From Caldilineaceae bacterium (GTDB lineage Bacteria; Chloroflexota; Anaerolineae; Caldilineales; Caldilineaceae), in assembly GCA_022842065.1 (NCBI GenBank), contig JALHQH010000014.1, forward strand, positions 181,584-245,583: a DNA stretch of 64,000 nucleotides. Reading direction: 5' to 3'. This document shows positions 41,414 through 50,639 of the stretch, piece after piece (positions within the stretch are counted from its first letter, which is position 1; each line of letters starts with the position of its first letter). Position numbers and translations under genes: made by a program. The notes under the pieces were generated by a model, which was not told the DNA's origin, ran no database searches, and saw only the letters and a program-made list of their open reading frames with translations.

Positions 41414-44095
41414 ATGAGCGTTCGCAGACGCATTTCACTCGATGGCGCCTGGCAATTTCACTTTGACGCAACCGGCGAAGACGATGTCAATGCGATCCAA
41501 CATTGGCGTACAGCGCAGGTACCCATGCCTTGGCAGGCACAATTTGAGGATCTGCGTCAGCAGAGTGGCGTTGGCTGGTACCGCCGGACCTTCCGACTAC
41601 CGGAAACGGGTGGCAATCGTGGCCAAAATGATGAGCCAAGCTTGATCATTTTGCACTTTGGGGCCGTCGATTACCAGACAACCGTCTGGATAAATGGCCA
41701 ACGCGTTGGCGAAAATGAAGGCGGGTACTTGCCCTTTACCTTTGATCTCTCTGCGCTTGTCCACGATCGTGAGAATGAAATGGTGGTACGCGTCGTCGAT
41801 CCAACCGAAGAGCAAGCCGCATGGCCCCATTATCCGTTTAGCGAAATTCCGCACGGCAAGCAGAGTTGGTATGGGCCGATCAGTGGCATTTGGCAGAGTG
41901 TTTGGCTGGAATTGCGCGCAGCCTTCCACATCGAACGGTTACGCCTGACCCCGTTGGTAGCAGAGAGCGCCATCGACATAACATTACGCTACAATGTCAG
42001 CCCTTTACCCGCGGCCGCCCTGTTGCGCCTGCGCTTAGTCGATCCAACCGGCATACTCGTCCAAGAGGTGCTTTTACCAACCGACAGCGAAGCACGGCTT
42101 ATCCTGGCACCCAATACACTGCAGTTGTGGAGCCCAGCCACGCCGGCCCTCTATAATGTCACGGCCACCCTGCTGCTGGATGGGCAAGTGGTGGATGAAG
42201 TACGTGAACGTTGTGGGTTTCGCACCATCGAAGCGCATGATGGGCGCATCTACCTCAATGGCGAGCCACTTTACTTGCGCGGGGCGCTTGACCAAGCCTA
42301 CTACCCCGAGACCATCTATACACCACCCAGTCTGGAATTTTTAGAAGATCAGGTGCGTAAGGCCAAAGCACTTGGGCTCAACTGCCTGCGCTGTCACATC
42401 AAAGTGGAAGATCCGCGCTACTATGAAGTGGCTGATCGGCTGGGAATCCTGATCTGGACCGAAATTCCCAACTGGGTTTACCTCTCCCCTGGCGCATCAC
42501 AGCGCGCCAAGATGACCTTCTTGCGCATGGTGGAACGCGATTGGAACCATCCTTCGATCTTTGCCTGGACGCTGGTCAACGAAAATTGGGGTACCGATCT
42601 GGCCTACAATCCTGAACACCGCCGCTGGCTGGCCGAATTCTACCACGAAGCCAAAAAGGTCGATCCCTATCGCCTGATTGTCGACAATTCAGCCTGCCGG
42701 GGCAACTTTCATGTCGCCAGCGATCTCGATGACTATCATGAGTACCGGGCCATTCCCGACCATGCGGCCGAGTGGGACAGTTGGGTGACCGACTTTGCCA
42801 ACCGTGCCGGGTGGGCCTGGGCCGCCGATTATACCGATGAACGGCACCCCGGCCTCCCCCTGATTGTGAGCGAATTTGGCAATTGGGGCTTGCCTGATCC
42901 CGATGCGATCCAAGAAGGGGGGAAAGATCCCTGGTGGTTTGAAAATGGCCTGGAATGGGGCGAAGGCATTGTCTATCCACATGCCATGCGCGAACGGTTT
43001 AGCTATTGGGGCTTGGATCGGGTCTTTGGGACGTTGGCGGACTTCACCACGGCGCACCAAGCGCACATGGCCCGCAGCTTGGCCTATCAGATCAGCTCGA
43101 TGCGGCTGGAGCCCAAGGTGGGTGGCTATGTGATCACCGAATTTACCGATGTCCACTGGGAATGTAATGGGCTGATGGACATGCAGCGCAATCTCAAAGC
43201 GGGGCTGGAGCGCTATTTCACTGGGCTCAACCAAGATCGCGTCGTTGTGATACGCCCAAGCCAGTGGAGTGGACAGCCAGGGGAAACGGTGGCGGTTGCC
43301 GTACAGACCTTTGGTCCGAACGGCGAGGAAGCCGAAGGCATCATCCGCTGGCAAGTTGAGGATGTGGCCGGAGAGATCGCCGCACCTGGCGGCATCATTG
43401 CGGTTAAGTTGTCCAAACCAGGGTTGGTGACCCTACAGGTCACCTGGCAACAGCGCCAAGGCACGCCACTAGCGCACAACTTGGTGGAACTGGCCTGTTT
43501 GCAGCTGACCGTGCCGTCCCACGCCCTCTGTGTGCTTGATAATGAGCCCTTGGCCGCCGCCTTGGCCGCGCTGGGCTATAATGTGCTGACCGCAGCGGCA
43601 GCCACAGCAGTGGAAGGGGTTATTCTGGTTGCCAACCAATATACCGCGGCGGTCCGCGATGCGTTACAAAATGGGGCACATGTGTTGCTGATCGCCGACA
43701 CCGATGGCAACCAAGGGGGGGAGCAGTTCCAACTGCCGATTGGGGCGCTTGTCAACCGCGCCGGCACCAGTTGGCAAGGCGACTGGGCGACCTCGTTTAG
43801 TTGGCTGCACAAGCGTGGCCCGTTTGCGCCATTGCCTGGCGATCCATTCCTACAGATGGAATATGCCCCGATTATGCCCGACGTTGTGCTCGTCGGCTTG
43901 CCGGCCTGGGCATATCGGTCGCGCAGCTGGGCCGGGTTGGCCTTGGGCTGGATTCACAAGCCGGTTTCGCTGCTCGCCCACGCACCCTATGGCAGCGGCG
44001 AAATCGTGGCGACGACGTTTAAGTTGACCGCCGCAAACTTGCAAACGAATGCGGTCGCCCAAACAATTTTTGCTGGCTGTGTCATGCTTTTATAA
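41414..44095 (+). CDS. Glycoside hydrolase family 2 enzyme
   Basis: An 893-residue GH2 enzyme. The N-terminal jelly-roll domain ([37 protein letters not shown]) and an immunoglobulin-like domain ([20 protein letters not shown] junction) precede the barrel. The acid/base is the Glu in [10 protein letters not shown], and the nucleophile is the Glu in [10 protein letters not shown]. The C-terminal 250 residues (APGG and AVAVQTF regions) form extra beta domains and a glutamine-amidotransferase-like segment. No signal peptide is seen. The start at 41414 follows CGGAG; ATGs upstream lie in the AT-rich leader. Substrates of GH2 include beta-galactosides, beta-glucuronides and beta-mannosides; I cannot choose. 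It ends at a strong bidirectional terminator. Confidence 0.88.
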   Translation: MSVRRRISLDGAWQFHFDATGEDDVNAIQHWRTAQVPMPWQAQFEDLRQQSGVGWYRRTFRLPETGGNRGQNDEPSLIILHFGAVDYQTTVWINGQRVGENEGGYLPFTFDLSALVHDRENEMVVRVVDPTEEQAAWPHYPFSEIPHGKQSWYGPISGIWQSVWLELRAAFHIERLRLTPLVAESAIDITLRYNVSPLPAAALLRLRLVDPTGILVQEVLLPTDSEARLILAPNTLQLWSPATPALYNVTATLLLDGQVVDEVRERCGFRTIEAHDGRIYLNGEPLYLRGALDQAYYPETIYTPPSLEFLEDQVRKAKALGLNCLRCHIKVEDPRYYEVADRLGILIWTEIPNWVYLSPGASQRAKMTFLRMVERDWNHPSIFAWTLVNENWGTDLAYNPEHRRWLAEFYHEAKKVDPYRLIVDNSACRGNFHVASDLDDYHEYRAIPDHAAEWDSWVTDFANRAGWAWAADYTDERHPGLPLIVSEFGNWGLPDPDAIQEGGKDPWWFENGLEWGEGIVYPHAMRERFSYWGLDRVFGTLADFTTAHQAHMARSLAYQISSMRLEPKVGGYVITEFTDVHWECNGLMDMQRNLKAGLERYFTGLNQDRVVVIRPSQWSGQPGETVAVAVQTFGPNGEEAEGIIRWQVEDVAGEIAAPGGIIAVKLSKPGLVTLQVTWQQRQGTPLAHNLVELACLQLTVPSHALCVLDNEPLAAALAALGYNVLTAAAATAVEGVILVANQYTAAVRDALQNGAHVLLIADTDGNQGGEQFQLPIGALVNRAGTSWQGDWATSFSWLHKRGPFAPLPGDPFLQMEYAPIMPDVVLVGLPAWAYRSRSWAGLALGWIHKPVSLLAHAPYGSGEIVATTFKLTAANLQTNAVAQTIFAGCVMLL

Positions 44096-44159
44096 GTTTT
44101 CTACACAATAAAAAAAGGGCCGACAGTTGTCGGCCCTTTTTTTATTGTGTAGAAAACTT
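44094..44159. terminator. Bidirectional rho-independent terminator
   Basis: A 32-base perfect stem (44094-44125 with 44128-44159) with a GT loop. The GGGCCGACA/TGTCGGCCC core is flanked by A7 and T7 runs, serving the GH2 gene and the convergent protease gene. Its outer arms contain TTGTGTAGAAAA, also found in repeat family A. Confidence 0.9.
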
Positions 44160-44161
44160 TG

Positions 44162-45667
44162 TTATTCGACGTTTGCTTCGAGCACTTCACCCGTCAACCG
44201 ATCAACAACGACGGTGGCAATCTGCTCGGCGGTGGTTAGTTCCACCACCCAGACGTCACGCCCGTCCAGTTCATCCTGTGTGACGACACGCTCTTCAATC
44301 TCACCCTCAAGCAGATCGCTGGTCGCTTCCAGCGCAATCCCAATCGCTTGGCGTGCGCTCACAGGGCCCAAGGTCGGCGTAGTAGCGGCGGCACTGGTGG
44401 CGGGGCGGGAACCAAGGGTAACCGGCACTTCAATCGTTTCACCAGCGCGCAACACGGTTAGGGTCACCGTCTCGCCGGGGGCAGCTTTGGTCACCAAATA
44501 GCCAACCAAATCCTCAAAGCGGCGCACAGGCATCTCGTTAATGGCTGTAATGATATCTCCACCGGCGCTGATCTCGCTGTTGTTGTTGCCCAAGACCCGT
44601 TGGGTGACGCCTTGCACCCCAGCGGCTTCGGAAGGACCACCGTCAACCACTTCAGCAACATAGACGCCGGTTAAGGTATTGGGGAATTCTAGCTGTTGGG
44701 CCAATTCTGGATCGATGGTGCGTCCACTCAGGCCCAGATAAGCATAGTCATATCTGCCATTGGCGATGAGAGCCGGCACCACCCGCTGCACAATGGAGGC
44801 CGGAATCGTAAAACCAACGCCCGAATTGCTGCGCACAGCTGATTCAATGGCAAAGTTCACACCCACCACTTCACCAGCCAAGTTGAGCAAGGGGCCACCC
44901 GAGTTGCCAGGATTGATCGCGGCATCGGTCTGGATGATTTCGGGCAGCGTATAGGTGCTCTCACCGAGTTGACCAACCGGCATACCACGCCCAATCGCGC
45001 TGACAATCCCAATTGTCATTGTGCCTTCCAACCCAAAGGGGTTGCCCATCGCAATCACCGAGTGGCCGACACGCAGACTATCCGCGGCAGCAATCGACAG
45101 GGGGCGCCAATCCATGCCACTAGGCGGGGTGACCTTAATCACGGCCAGATCAGCCTGTGGATCGGTGGCAACAACTTCGGCGGTCGCCCAAAAGCCATTG
45201 GAGAAAAGCACAGTTACCGCTTCCGCCCCATCAACAACATGGTTGTTGGTGACGATGTGCCCTTCATTGTCATAGATAAAGCCAGAGCCCTGCCCTTGTT
45301 GCAGCGGCGCTTCGTCTTGCGGAATGTTGAAGCCCGGAATATTCATCGTGCTGGCCCGCGCCGCCACCTGAATGCTAACCACTGATGGCGTAATCTGGTC
45401 ATAAAGATCGGCCAGCGACTCTTGATTGGCCAGCATATCCGGATTGACCGGCAGCGTCTGTGCCGTCTGGAAGCGCGCAGGGGCAGCCGCTGGACCAGCG
45501 CTAATGCTTTCCATATCCCAGAGCAGCGGCACATAGAAAGCGGCCAAAACTAAGGTCACCGTGGCCAACAGGGCCGCAACAACGCGGTTGGTTACATATC
45601 GTCCTCTGGACGGTTGTTTGGTGGCAGCCGTTTCAATCAGCTGATAATTTGAAAACCTATCCGACAT
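44162..45667 (-). CDS. HtrA/DegP-like S1C serine protease with C-terminal PepSY domain
   Basis: A 501-residue membrane-anchored protease. One N-terminal helix (VVAALLATVTLVLAAFYVPLLW, about 29-50) anchors it. The trypsin-like domain has H143 (NNHVV), D173 (QADLAVIK) and S246 (NPGNSGGPL). A PDZ domain follows (YLGLSGRTID, GGPSEAAGV, GGDIITAINEMPV). After a Thr/Pro linker, residues about 435-501 (SARQAIGIALEATSD, ELDGRDVWVVELTT, VVVDRLTGEVLEANVE) form a PepSY domain. HtrA proteins degrade or refold damaged exported proteins; PepSY may inhibit proteases or bind peptides. The fusion may be self-regulatory. The start is preceded by AAGGAGA, with repeat family A copy 2 upstream. Confidence 0.9.
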   Translation of the reverse strand: MSDRFSNYQLIETAATKQPSRGRYVTNRVVAALLATVTLVLAAFYVPLLWDMESISAGPAAAPARFQTAQTLPVNPDMLANQESLADLYDQITPSVVSIQVAARASTMNIPGFNIPQDEAPLQQGQGSGFIYDNEGHIVTNNHVVDGAEAVTVLFSNGFWATAEVVATDPQADLAVIKVTPPSGMDWRPLSIAAADSLRVGHSVIAMGNPFGLEGTMTIGIVSAIGRGMPVGQLGESTYTLPEIIQTDAAINPGNSGGPLLNLAGEVVGVNFAIESAVRSNSGVGFTIPASIVQRVVPALIANGRYDYAYLGLSGRTIDPELAQQLEFPNTLTGVYVAEVVDGGPSEAAGVQGVTQRVLGNNNSEISAGGDIITAINEMPVRRFEDLVGYLVTKAAPGETVTLTVLRAGETIEVPVTLGSRPATSAAATTPTLGPVSARQAIGIALEATSDLLEGEIEERVVTQDELDGRDVWVVELTTAEQIATVVVDRLTGEVLEANVE

Positions 45668-45700
45668 ACAAATAATCTCCTTGGTCTATTATGTTAGGCT

Positions 45701-45776
45701 CTGTGTACTCGGCGCTGTCATCGTTTAACATTTTCTACATAAGCAAAAATGTTAAACGATGACAACGGCTCGTATA
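45701..45776. repeat. Dispersed hairpin repeat family A, full copy 2
   Basis: GTCATCGTTTAACATTTT (45717-45734) pairs perfectly with 45746-45763 around CTACATAAGCA. Read on the minus strand, its loop and right arm match copy 1 except for about three bases. It lies about 35 bases upstream of the protease start. Confidence 0.75.
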
Positions 45777-45883
45777 AAAGCCTGGTATGAGAAACTTGTT
45801 CTCACGATACAACACTAGTATAAGTTCACTCTTTAAGTTACGTCTGAAAATTATATGAGAAGTGGGTGAATAACATGAAACAA

Positions 45884-45927
45884 AAGTTAGGGCGGTCAGC
45901 AGCCCCTGCTGCTGACCGCCCTAACTT
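45884..45927. terminator. Hairpin terminator of the UPF0182 gene
   Basis: A perfect 20-base stem (45884-45903, beginning AAGTTAGGGCGG, with 45908-45927) and the loop CCCT lie 15 bases beyond the minus-strand stop at 45942. On the minus strand it is followed by TTTGTTTCATG, a modest T-rich tail. Confidence 0.7.
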
Positions 45928-45941
45928 GGCGACCAGTAAAC

Positions 45942-48839
45942 TTATGGGCTGGTCGTGGTTGGCGTCACTGGCGTCGTCACATCGACCGCAGGCAGGCCCG
46001 TGCGTTGGGCCAACTGCTCTAAAGTGGCGCGCAATGTTTCCATTTGCGCACCGTAGCCGGCCCAGTCACCCGTGCCCAAGTACGCTTGTGCGGCTTCGTA
46101 AGCCTCGTTGGCCTGTTGAATCAACCCTTCGATCGATACCTCGCTGAGGGCGGTGTCGGTGCCACCAGCCACCGACGCATTTGGGTCACCGCCGGCGGCC
46201 AACTCATCCAAGCCGGCTTCGGCCAGCACTTCGTCGCCAAAGAGTTGAGCGAGCGCGAGACCTAAATTATCGGCCATCACGACCCGGTTGGCCGTGGCAA
46301 CGATCACGCGAGTTAGTTCAGGGATATTGCCGGTGGAAGCCTGCAAATAGAGCGGCTCAACATAGAGCAGGCTCTCGCCGATGGGGATAACCAGCAAGTT
46401 CCCACGGATCACATTACTGCCCTGTTGGTTCCAGAGGCTCAACTGCGCACTAATCACAGGATCCTGACTAATGCGCGCTTCTACCTGCATGGGGCCATAG
46501 ACCAGGCTATCTTTGCCGAATTCGTAAACGACTTTATTACCATAGTTATCAGGTGAGCTCTGTGCCGCAAACCAAGCGATCATGTTCTCGCGATTGGCCG
46601 GCGTAAAAGGCAAAATCTGGATAAAATCCAACTCTGTGCTGCCTGGCAACTGCATCAGCACATAGTAAGGCTCCATGTTCATCGTTTCGTCGTCGAAGAC
46701 TTCGCGCGGCCACGCCCACACATCCTCTTTGTTATAAAATTCGTTGGGATCGATCATGTGGTAAGTGCGATAGACATTGGCTTGGACAGTAAAGAGACCA
46801 TTGGGATAGCGAATGTTATCGAGCAGATCAGCCGGCATGCTGCTCAGCGGCTGAAAGAGATCGGGGAAGATCTGGCGGTAGGCCGCAATCAGCGGCTCTG
46901 TTTCATCCACCACATAGAAAGTGATCTCACCCGTATAGGCATCCGTCACCACCTTGACACTATTCCGAATATAGTTAAAGTCGTAGCCCTCTAACGCTTC
47001 GCTGTAGGGAAAGCGATTACTGATGGTATAGGCATCCTGAAACCAGTAGAGCTTACCCGCATCGCTGATGACAATATAGGGATCGGGATCATAGCGCAAG
47101 AAAGGCGCCAGCAGCGCCGCGCGCTCACTGATATTGCGCCGCCAAAGCAGTTGACTATCGGCGGCAATATCGCTATTGAGCAGCAGATTGATATCGGCAA
47201 AGTGGAGGGCAAAGAGTAGGCGTGTGCCCCAGCCCATATCAATCCCGGTGTCACTGCTAAAGCTTGTCGTCACATTCTGTTCCCCGCTCGGATAATCAAA
47301 CTCGGGTTCTTCAGTCCGGGCGATGACATACTCACTGGGGCGCTCGCCAAAGTAGATCTGCGGCTGTGTAACGGTGATCACGCCGGTTGGCGGCAGATCT
47401 TTGAGCAGAAATTCGGGTAGGCCATCCTGTGTTACCTGCGCCACGGGTGACGCGGCGACGCCATAGCCGTGGGTATAGACCAACCGACGGTTAACCCAGG
47501 TTTGGGCCGTCGTGTTGAGCTTTTCGGGGGCGAGTTCGCGCGCTGCCAACATCACCTGGCGCAATTCGCCATCGATCACGTAGCGGTCGATGTCAATGTC
47601 ATTAAACTCGTAATATTGACGCAGCGCTTGGATCTGGTTGTAGGTTTGTAGGAGCGGACGGTAATCCCACAACCGAATATTGCGTACGGTTTGTGGCTCA
47701 CTCTGAATCGCAGCTGTGGTCAGCGGGGTCGAGGCATCGTAGGCAATCACGTCGACTTCGTTCAGATCAAAGGCCAAGCGTGTATATTCAATGTTGTTCG
47801 CCAAATAGGGGCGCTCTAGATTTAATTCGTTCGGCGTGACCTGGAAGCGCTGCACCAGGGCCGGATAGATATTACCGGCTAGCAGCGTCACCGCCACCCA
47901 GATGACCAGGACCACGACAATCGCCCGCCACGCGCTGCGCAAATAGACGGTGACGATCAAGAGAATCGCCGTGGCCAACGTCACCAACGCCAGCAGGTTG
48001 TAGGCCGGCAGTTGCGCATTGACATCGGTATAGCCTGCGCCGGTTGCCGCCCCCCGCTCGCTGTAGACCAGTTGGAAGGCATCCAGTCGGTATTGCCAGG
48101 CAATCAGCAGCAGCAGAAAAGCGCCAAGCACACTCAGATGGGTGAGCACGGGACGGCTATTATTCCAGCCGCGCCAGCCAATCCCATAGACCAAGCCGGT
48201 GGCAATCAGTGTTAACACCGTGGTGGTAAAGAGAAAGTTCCGCAAGATCTGCCAGACGGGCATGGTAAAGATAAAGAAGCTCACATCGCGGCTAAAAAGC
48301 GGATCGAGCACCCCAAAATCACCATGGTTGAGATAGAGCAACACCTCTTCCCAATTATCCGACGCCCCAGCCCCGACCATCAGCGCCACGATCAACCCGG
48401 CAAAGAGCAGAATGCTCGTAATCCGCAACCGCAGGGCTTGCGCAATTTGTTCAAAGGCGGTGCCGGCAAAGCCGCGCGGCTCGATCCGCCGCGCAATAAA
48501 AATATTCACTGCGAGGAAGAGCCAAAAGATCAGCGCGACCGTGCCAAAGAGGCCAAACTGCGACCAGATGCGGGTGAAGAAGACAGAGGCAGCGTCCAGA
48601 CTGTCATACCAAAGCCAATCCGTGTAAAAGGCAATGATACGGTTAAAAAAAATCAGGATGAAAATTGGGATCAAGATCCACAAGAAGCGGCGGGCATTGA
48701 ATTGCGGCAGTTCTGCTTCTGGGCGACGGGGCGGCACCGATTCACCGCCTTCTTCCGGTGCGGGGCGTGGACCTGAAGTACGCTGCAAATTTTCTTCGAG
48801 AGAACGAATCAGATCGGCAAAGGGATCGTCATTACGCAT
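45942..48839 (-). CDS. UPF0182 family large membrane protein
   Basis: A 965-residue member of UPF0182/COG1615, found in actinobacteria, cyanobacteria and Chloroflexota and still without a known function. The first 320 residues hold seven or so membrane helices (for example FLWILIPIFILIFFNRIIAF, FGTVALIFWLFLAVNIFIA, ITSILLFAGLIVALMVGAG). The large exported part (about 330-900) contains typical family stretches such as NIEYTRLAFDLNEV, WVNRRLVYTHGYG, GTRLLFALHF and LYWFQDAYTISNRFPYS. The C terminus is a low-complexity Gly/Ala/Thr tail. AAAGGA upstream supports the start at 48839. Confidence 0.92.
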   Translation of the reverse strand: MRNDDPFADLIRSLEENLQRTSGPRPAPEEGGESVPPRRPEAELPQFNARRFLWILIPIFILIFFNRIIAFYTDWLWYDSLDAASVFFTRIWSQFGLFGTVALIFWLFLAVNIFIARRIEPRGFAGTAFEQIAQALRLRITSILLFAGLIVALMVGAGASDNWEEVLLYLNHGDFGVLDPLFSRDVSFFIFTMPVWQILRNFLFTTTVLTLIATGLVYGIGWRGWNNSRPVLTHLSVLGAFLLLLIAWQYRLDAFQLVYSERGAATGAGYTDVNAQLPAYNLLALVTLATAILLIVTVYLRSAWRAIVVVLVIWVAVTLLAGNIYPALVQRFQVTPNELNLERPYLANNIEYTRLAFDLNEVDVIAYDASTPLTTAAIQSEPQTVRNIRLWDYRPLLQTYNQIQALRQYYEFNDIDIDRYVIDGELRQVMLAARELAPEKLNTTAQTWVNRRLVYTHGYGVAASPVAQVTQDGLPEFLLKDLPPTGVITVTQPQIYFGERPSEYVIARTEEPEFDYPSGEQNVTTSFSSDTGIDMGWGTRLLFALHFADINLLLNSDIAADSQLLWRRNISERAALLAPFLRYDPDPYIVISDAGKLYWFQDAYTISNRFPYSEALEGYDFNYIRNSVKVVTDAYTGEITFYVVDETEPLIAAYRQIFPDLFQPLSSMPADLLDNIRYPNGLFTVQANVYRTYHMIDPNEFYNKEDVWAWPREVFDDETMNMEPYYVLMQLPGSTELDFIQILPFTPANRENMIAWFAAQSSPDNYGNKVVYEFGKDSLVYGPMQVEARISQDPVISAQLSLWNQQGSNVIRGNLLVIPIGESLLYVEPLYLQASTGNIPELTRVIVATANRVVMADNLGLALAQLFGDEVLAEAGLDELAAGGDPNASVAGGTDTALSEVSIEGLIQQANEAYEAAQAYLGTGDWAGYGAQMETLRATLEQLAQRTGLPAVDVTTPVTPTTTSP

Positions 48840-49213
48840 GAAAGTAGTTCCTTTAGTCTATAGTTCTATTGCGATTGCTTATGCTTTTAGATGAGGGCGA
48901 ATATTTATCAATAAATAAGAACAGCAATAAAAGATTAGGTCTCGCCTCATTAATGTTTTAGCATTAGTGTTTTACAGCTTATGGCAATTGATCGCCAGCC
49001 TGTCCATCGTCGCCCCAGCATGCATGCCGCGAGCAGAGGGTTGGTATCAGATTTTTTTTAGCGTTGCCTCTAGTGCCATGATAGCGGGTAATCATAAAGA
49101 TGCCTGTAATCTTCACCCCCACCCCAAAAATTACAATCCCGTAAAATTAGTGGTAACCCACCGAATCCGCTTCTGTTAAACCAGCAACAACCCAACCGCG
49201 TAATCATACACAC
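48840..49213. other. Intergenic region with no recognised gene
   Basis: Apart from the MITE that follows, I see only AT-rich sequence containing the UPF0182 promoter region on the minus strand. Short frames here have no protein-like composition. Confidence 0.4.
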
Positions 49214-49462
49214 TAGTGCAGTGTGACGGAAATTTTGCTGGGTTTTTCGTCCCAGCGGGACGGTTGACCTTAGGACCAAAAAAAATCTTGATATTTCCCG
49301 CCTAATAGACAGCGTAGATTAACATGGCACAATCGTGTACTGCGCATCCCCTGATGCGCAGCCCGCTTGGTGCCAACTCTATTTGTCGTATCTATAAGGT
49401 CAACCGTCCCGCTGGGACGAACGCGGCTTTTAATCCAGCAGAACTTCGGTAACACTGTACTA
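49214..49462. mobile_element. Tc1/mariner-like MITE, about 249 bp
   Basis: Inverted ends of about 30 bases (TAGTGCAGTGTGACGGAA... and the complement of ...TTCGGTAACACTGTACTA) match at roughly five positions in six and are bordered by TA, the duplication expected for IS630/Tc1/mariner transposition. Inside is a second, perfect 26-base inverted repeat (49247-49272 with 49395-49420). The interior also has AACATGGCACAATC, shared with the MITE at 19286-19453. No transposase gene. Confidence 0.65.
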
Positions 49463-49561
49463 GTCGTATGGCAAATTGCGCAGTCTACCCCTAGCCATTT
49501 GCCCAGAAACCCATAATACAGTACGCTCTAACTTTAATATCTACCCAGTAAGGAGCAAGCG

Positions 49562-50110
49562 ATGCAACTAATTCTGGCCACGAGTAACCAACAAAAAGCC
49601 CAGCAGATTAGCCAGGGGCTGGCCCGCCCTGTTGCGCATATTGCCATCGACTTGCCAGAAGTGCAAGCTATCGACGTCGAAGAGGTCATCGAAGCCAAAG
49701 CCCGCGCCGCCTATCAGCAGGTCGGCCAACCAGTTTTGGTGGAAGATACCGGCTTACATATTGCGGCTTGGCAGGGTTTGCCGGGGGCGTTGATTCGCTG
49801 GTTTTTGGAAACCGTGGGCAATGACGGTATCTGTACCATGTTGGTTAATTTCCCCGACCGCGCGGCAAGCGCGATCACCTGCATTGGTTATTTTGATGGG
49901 GTTACCTGTCACATCTTCCGCGGGCAGACCGCTGGTACAATTGCGCCGCGCCCCCGCGGTAACCATGGCTTTGGCTGGGATCCAATCTTTATCCCGGCTG
50001 GGCTAGACCAGACCTTTGCTGAATTGACGACAAGTGAGCGCTTATCCGTCTCAATGCGCGGCCAAGCGATTGCGGCCCTGCGCCAATTTTTAGATGAACA
50101 AGGGAAATAA
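49562..50110 (+). CDS. rdgB: XTP/dITP diphosphatase (RdgB/HAM1 family)
   Basis: A 182-residue HAM1-family pyrophosphatase, which hydrolyses non-canonical purine triphosphates (XTP, ITP) and protects DNA from their incorporation. It begins with ILATSNQQKAQQI, where the S-N-x-x-K residues bind the triphosphate. VEDTGLHIAAWQGLPGALIRWF holds the conserved Asp, and GFGWDPIFIPAGLDQTFAEL is the base-binding segment. The start follows AAGGAG. It is followed nine bases later by an unknown gene and then a glycosyltransferase, probably one operon. Confidence 0.9.
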   Translation: MQLILATSNQQKAQQISQGLARPVAHIAIDLPEVQAIDVEEVIEAKARAAYQQVGQPVLVEDTGLHIAAWQGLPGALIRWFLETVGNDGICTMLVNFPDRAASAITCIGYFDGVTCHIFRGQTAGTIAPRPRGNHGFGWDPIFIPAGLDQTFAELTTSERLSVSMRGQAIAALRQFLDEQGK

Positions 50111-50118
50111 TACGACCG

Positions 50119-50589
50119 ATGAATGCCGCTATCCCTGACCACCGTTGGCCCGACCGCTTACATAAACCGGAGGGCGCACAGGTCGCTGCCTTGCTGCGTA
50201 CCTTTTGGCAACTGTTAACTCAATTGCCTGATCTGATCAACCGCCAGGAACATTTGCTGGCCGATCAGCTCACCACCAAGTTGCGTGGGGTGGTGCTCGA
50301 AATGATGCTGGCGCTCAACGGCATCCAATGGCCGGCGGGGACGCGTCATCTCAACGGCTATCTGAGTACCCAACAGCGCGCCGCCATTGAAAAGACAATG
50401 GTGTTGCCCCACGTCAGCGCCGAAGCGTGGATTGGCCGCGCCGTCGCCCTGCTCGTCATCTACCGCTGGTATGCCCCCCAACTGGTTGATCACTTTCAAC
50501 TCGTTTACCCCCAAGCCCTCGAAACCGAAGTCTGGGCCGCCCTGCAACAATTGCCCGATTGGCCCCTTGCCGTGACGACTGACGACTGA
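50119..50589 (+). CDS. Conserved-looking hypothetical protein
   Basis: A 156-residue, mostly helical soluble protein (for example AALLRTFWQLLTQLPDLINRQ, LRGVVLEMMLALNGI and IGRAVALLVIYRWYAPQLVDHF). I do not recognise a family. Its start lies nine bases after the rdgB stop, so it is expressed with it. Codon use and composition match the neighbours, supporting a real gene. Confidence 0.65.
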   Translation: MNAAIPDHRWPDRLHKPEGAQVAALLRTFWQLLTQLPDLINRQEHLLADQLTTKLRGVVLEMMLALNGIQWPAGTRHLNGYLSTQQRAAIEKTMVLPHVSAEAWIGRAVALLVIYRWYAPQLVDHFQLVYPQALETEVWAALQQLPDWPLAVTTDD

Positions 50590-50639
50590 ACGTTCGGCTT
50601 ACGCATCACGTTTCACGTTTTACGCATCACCTAATTCTC

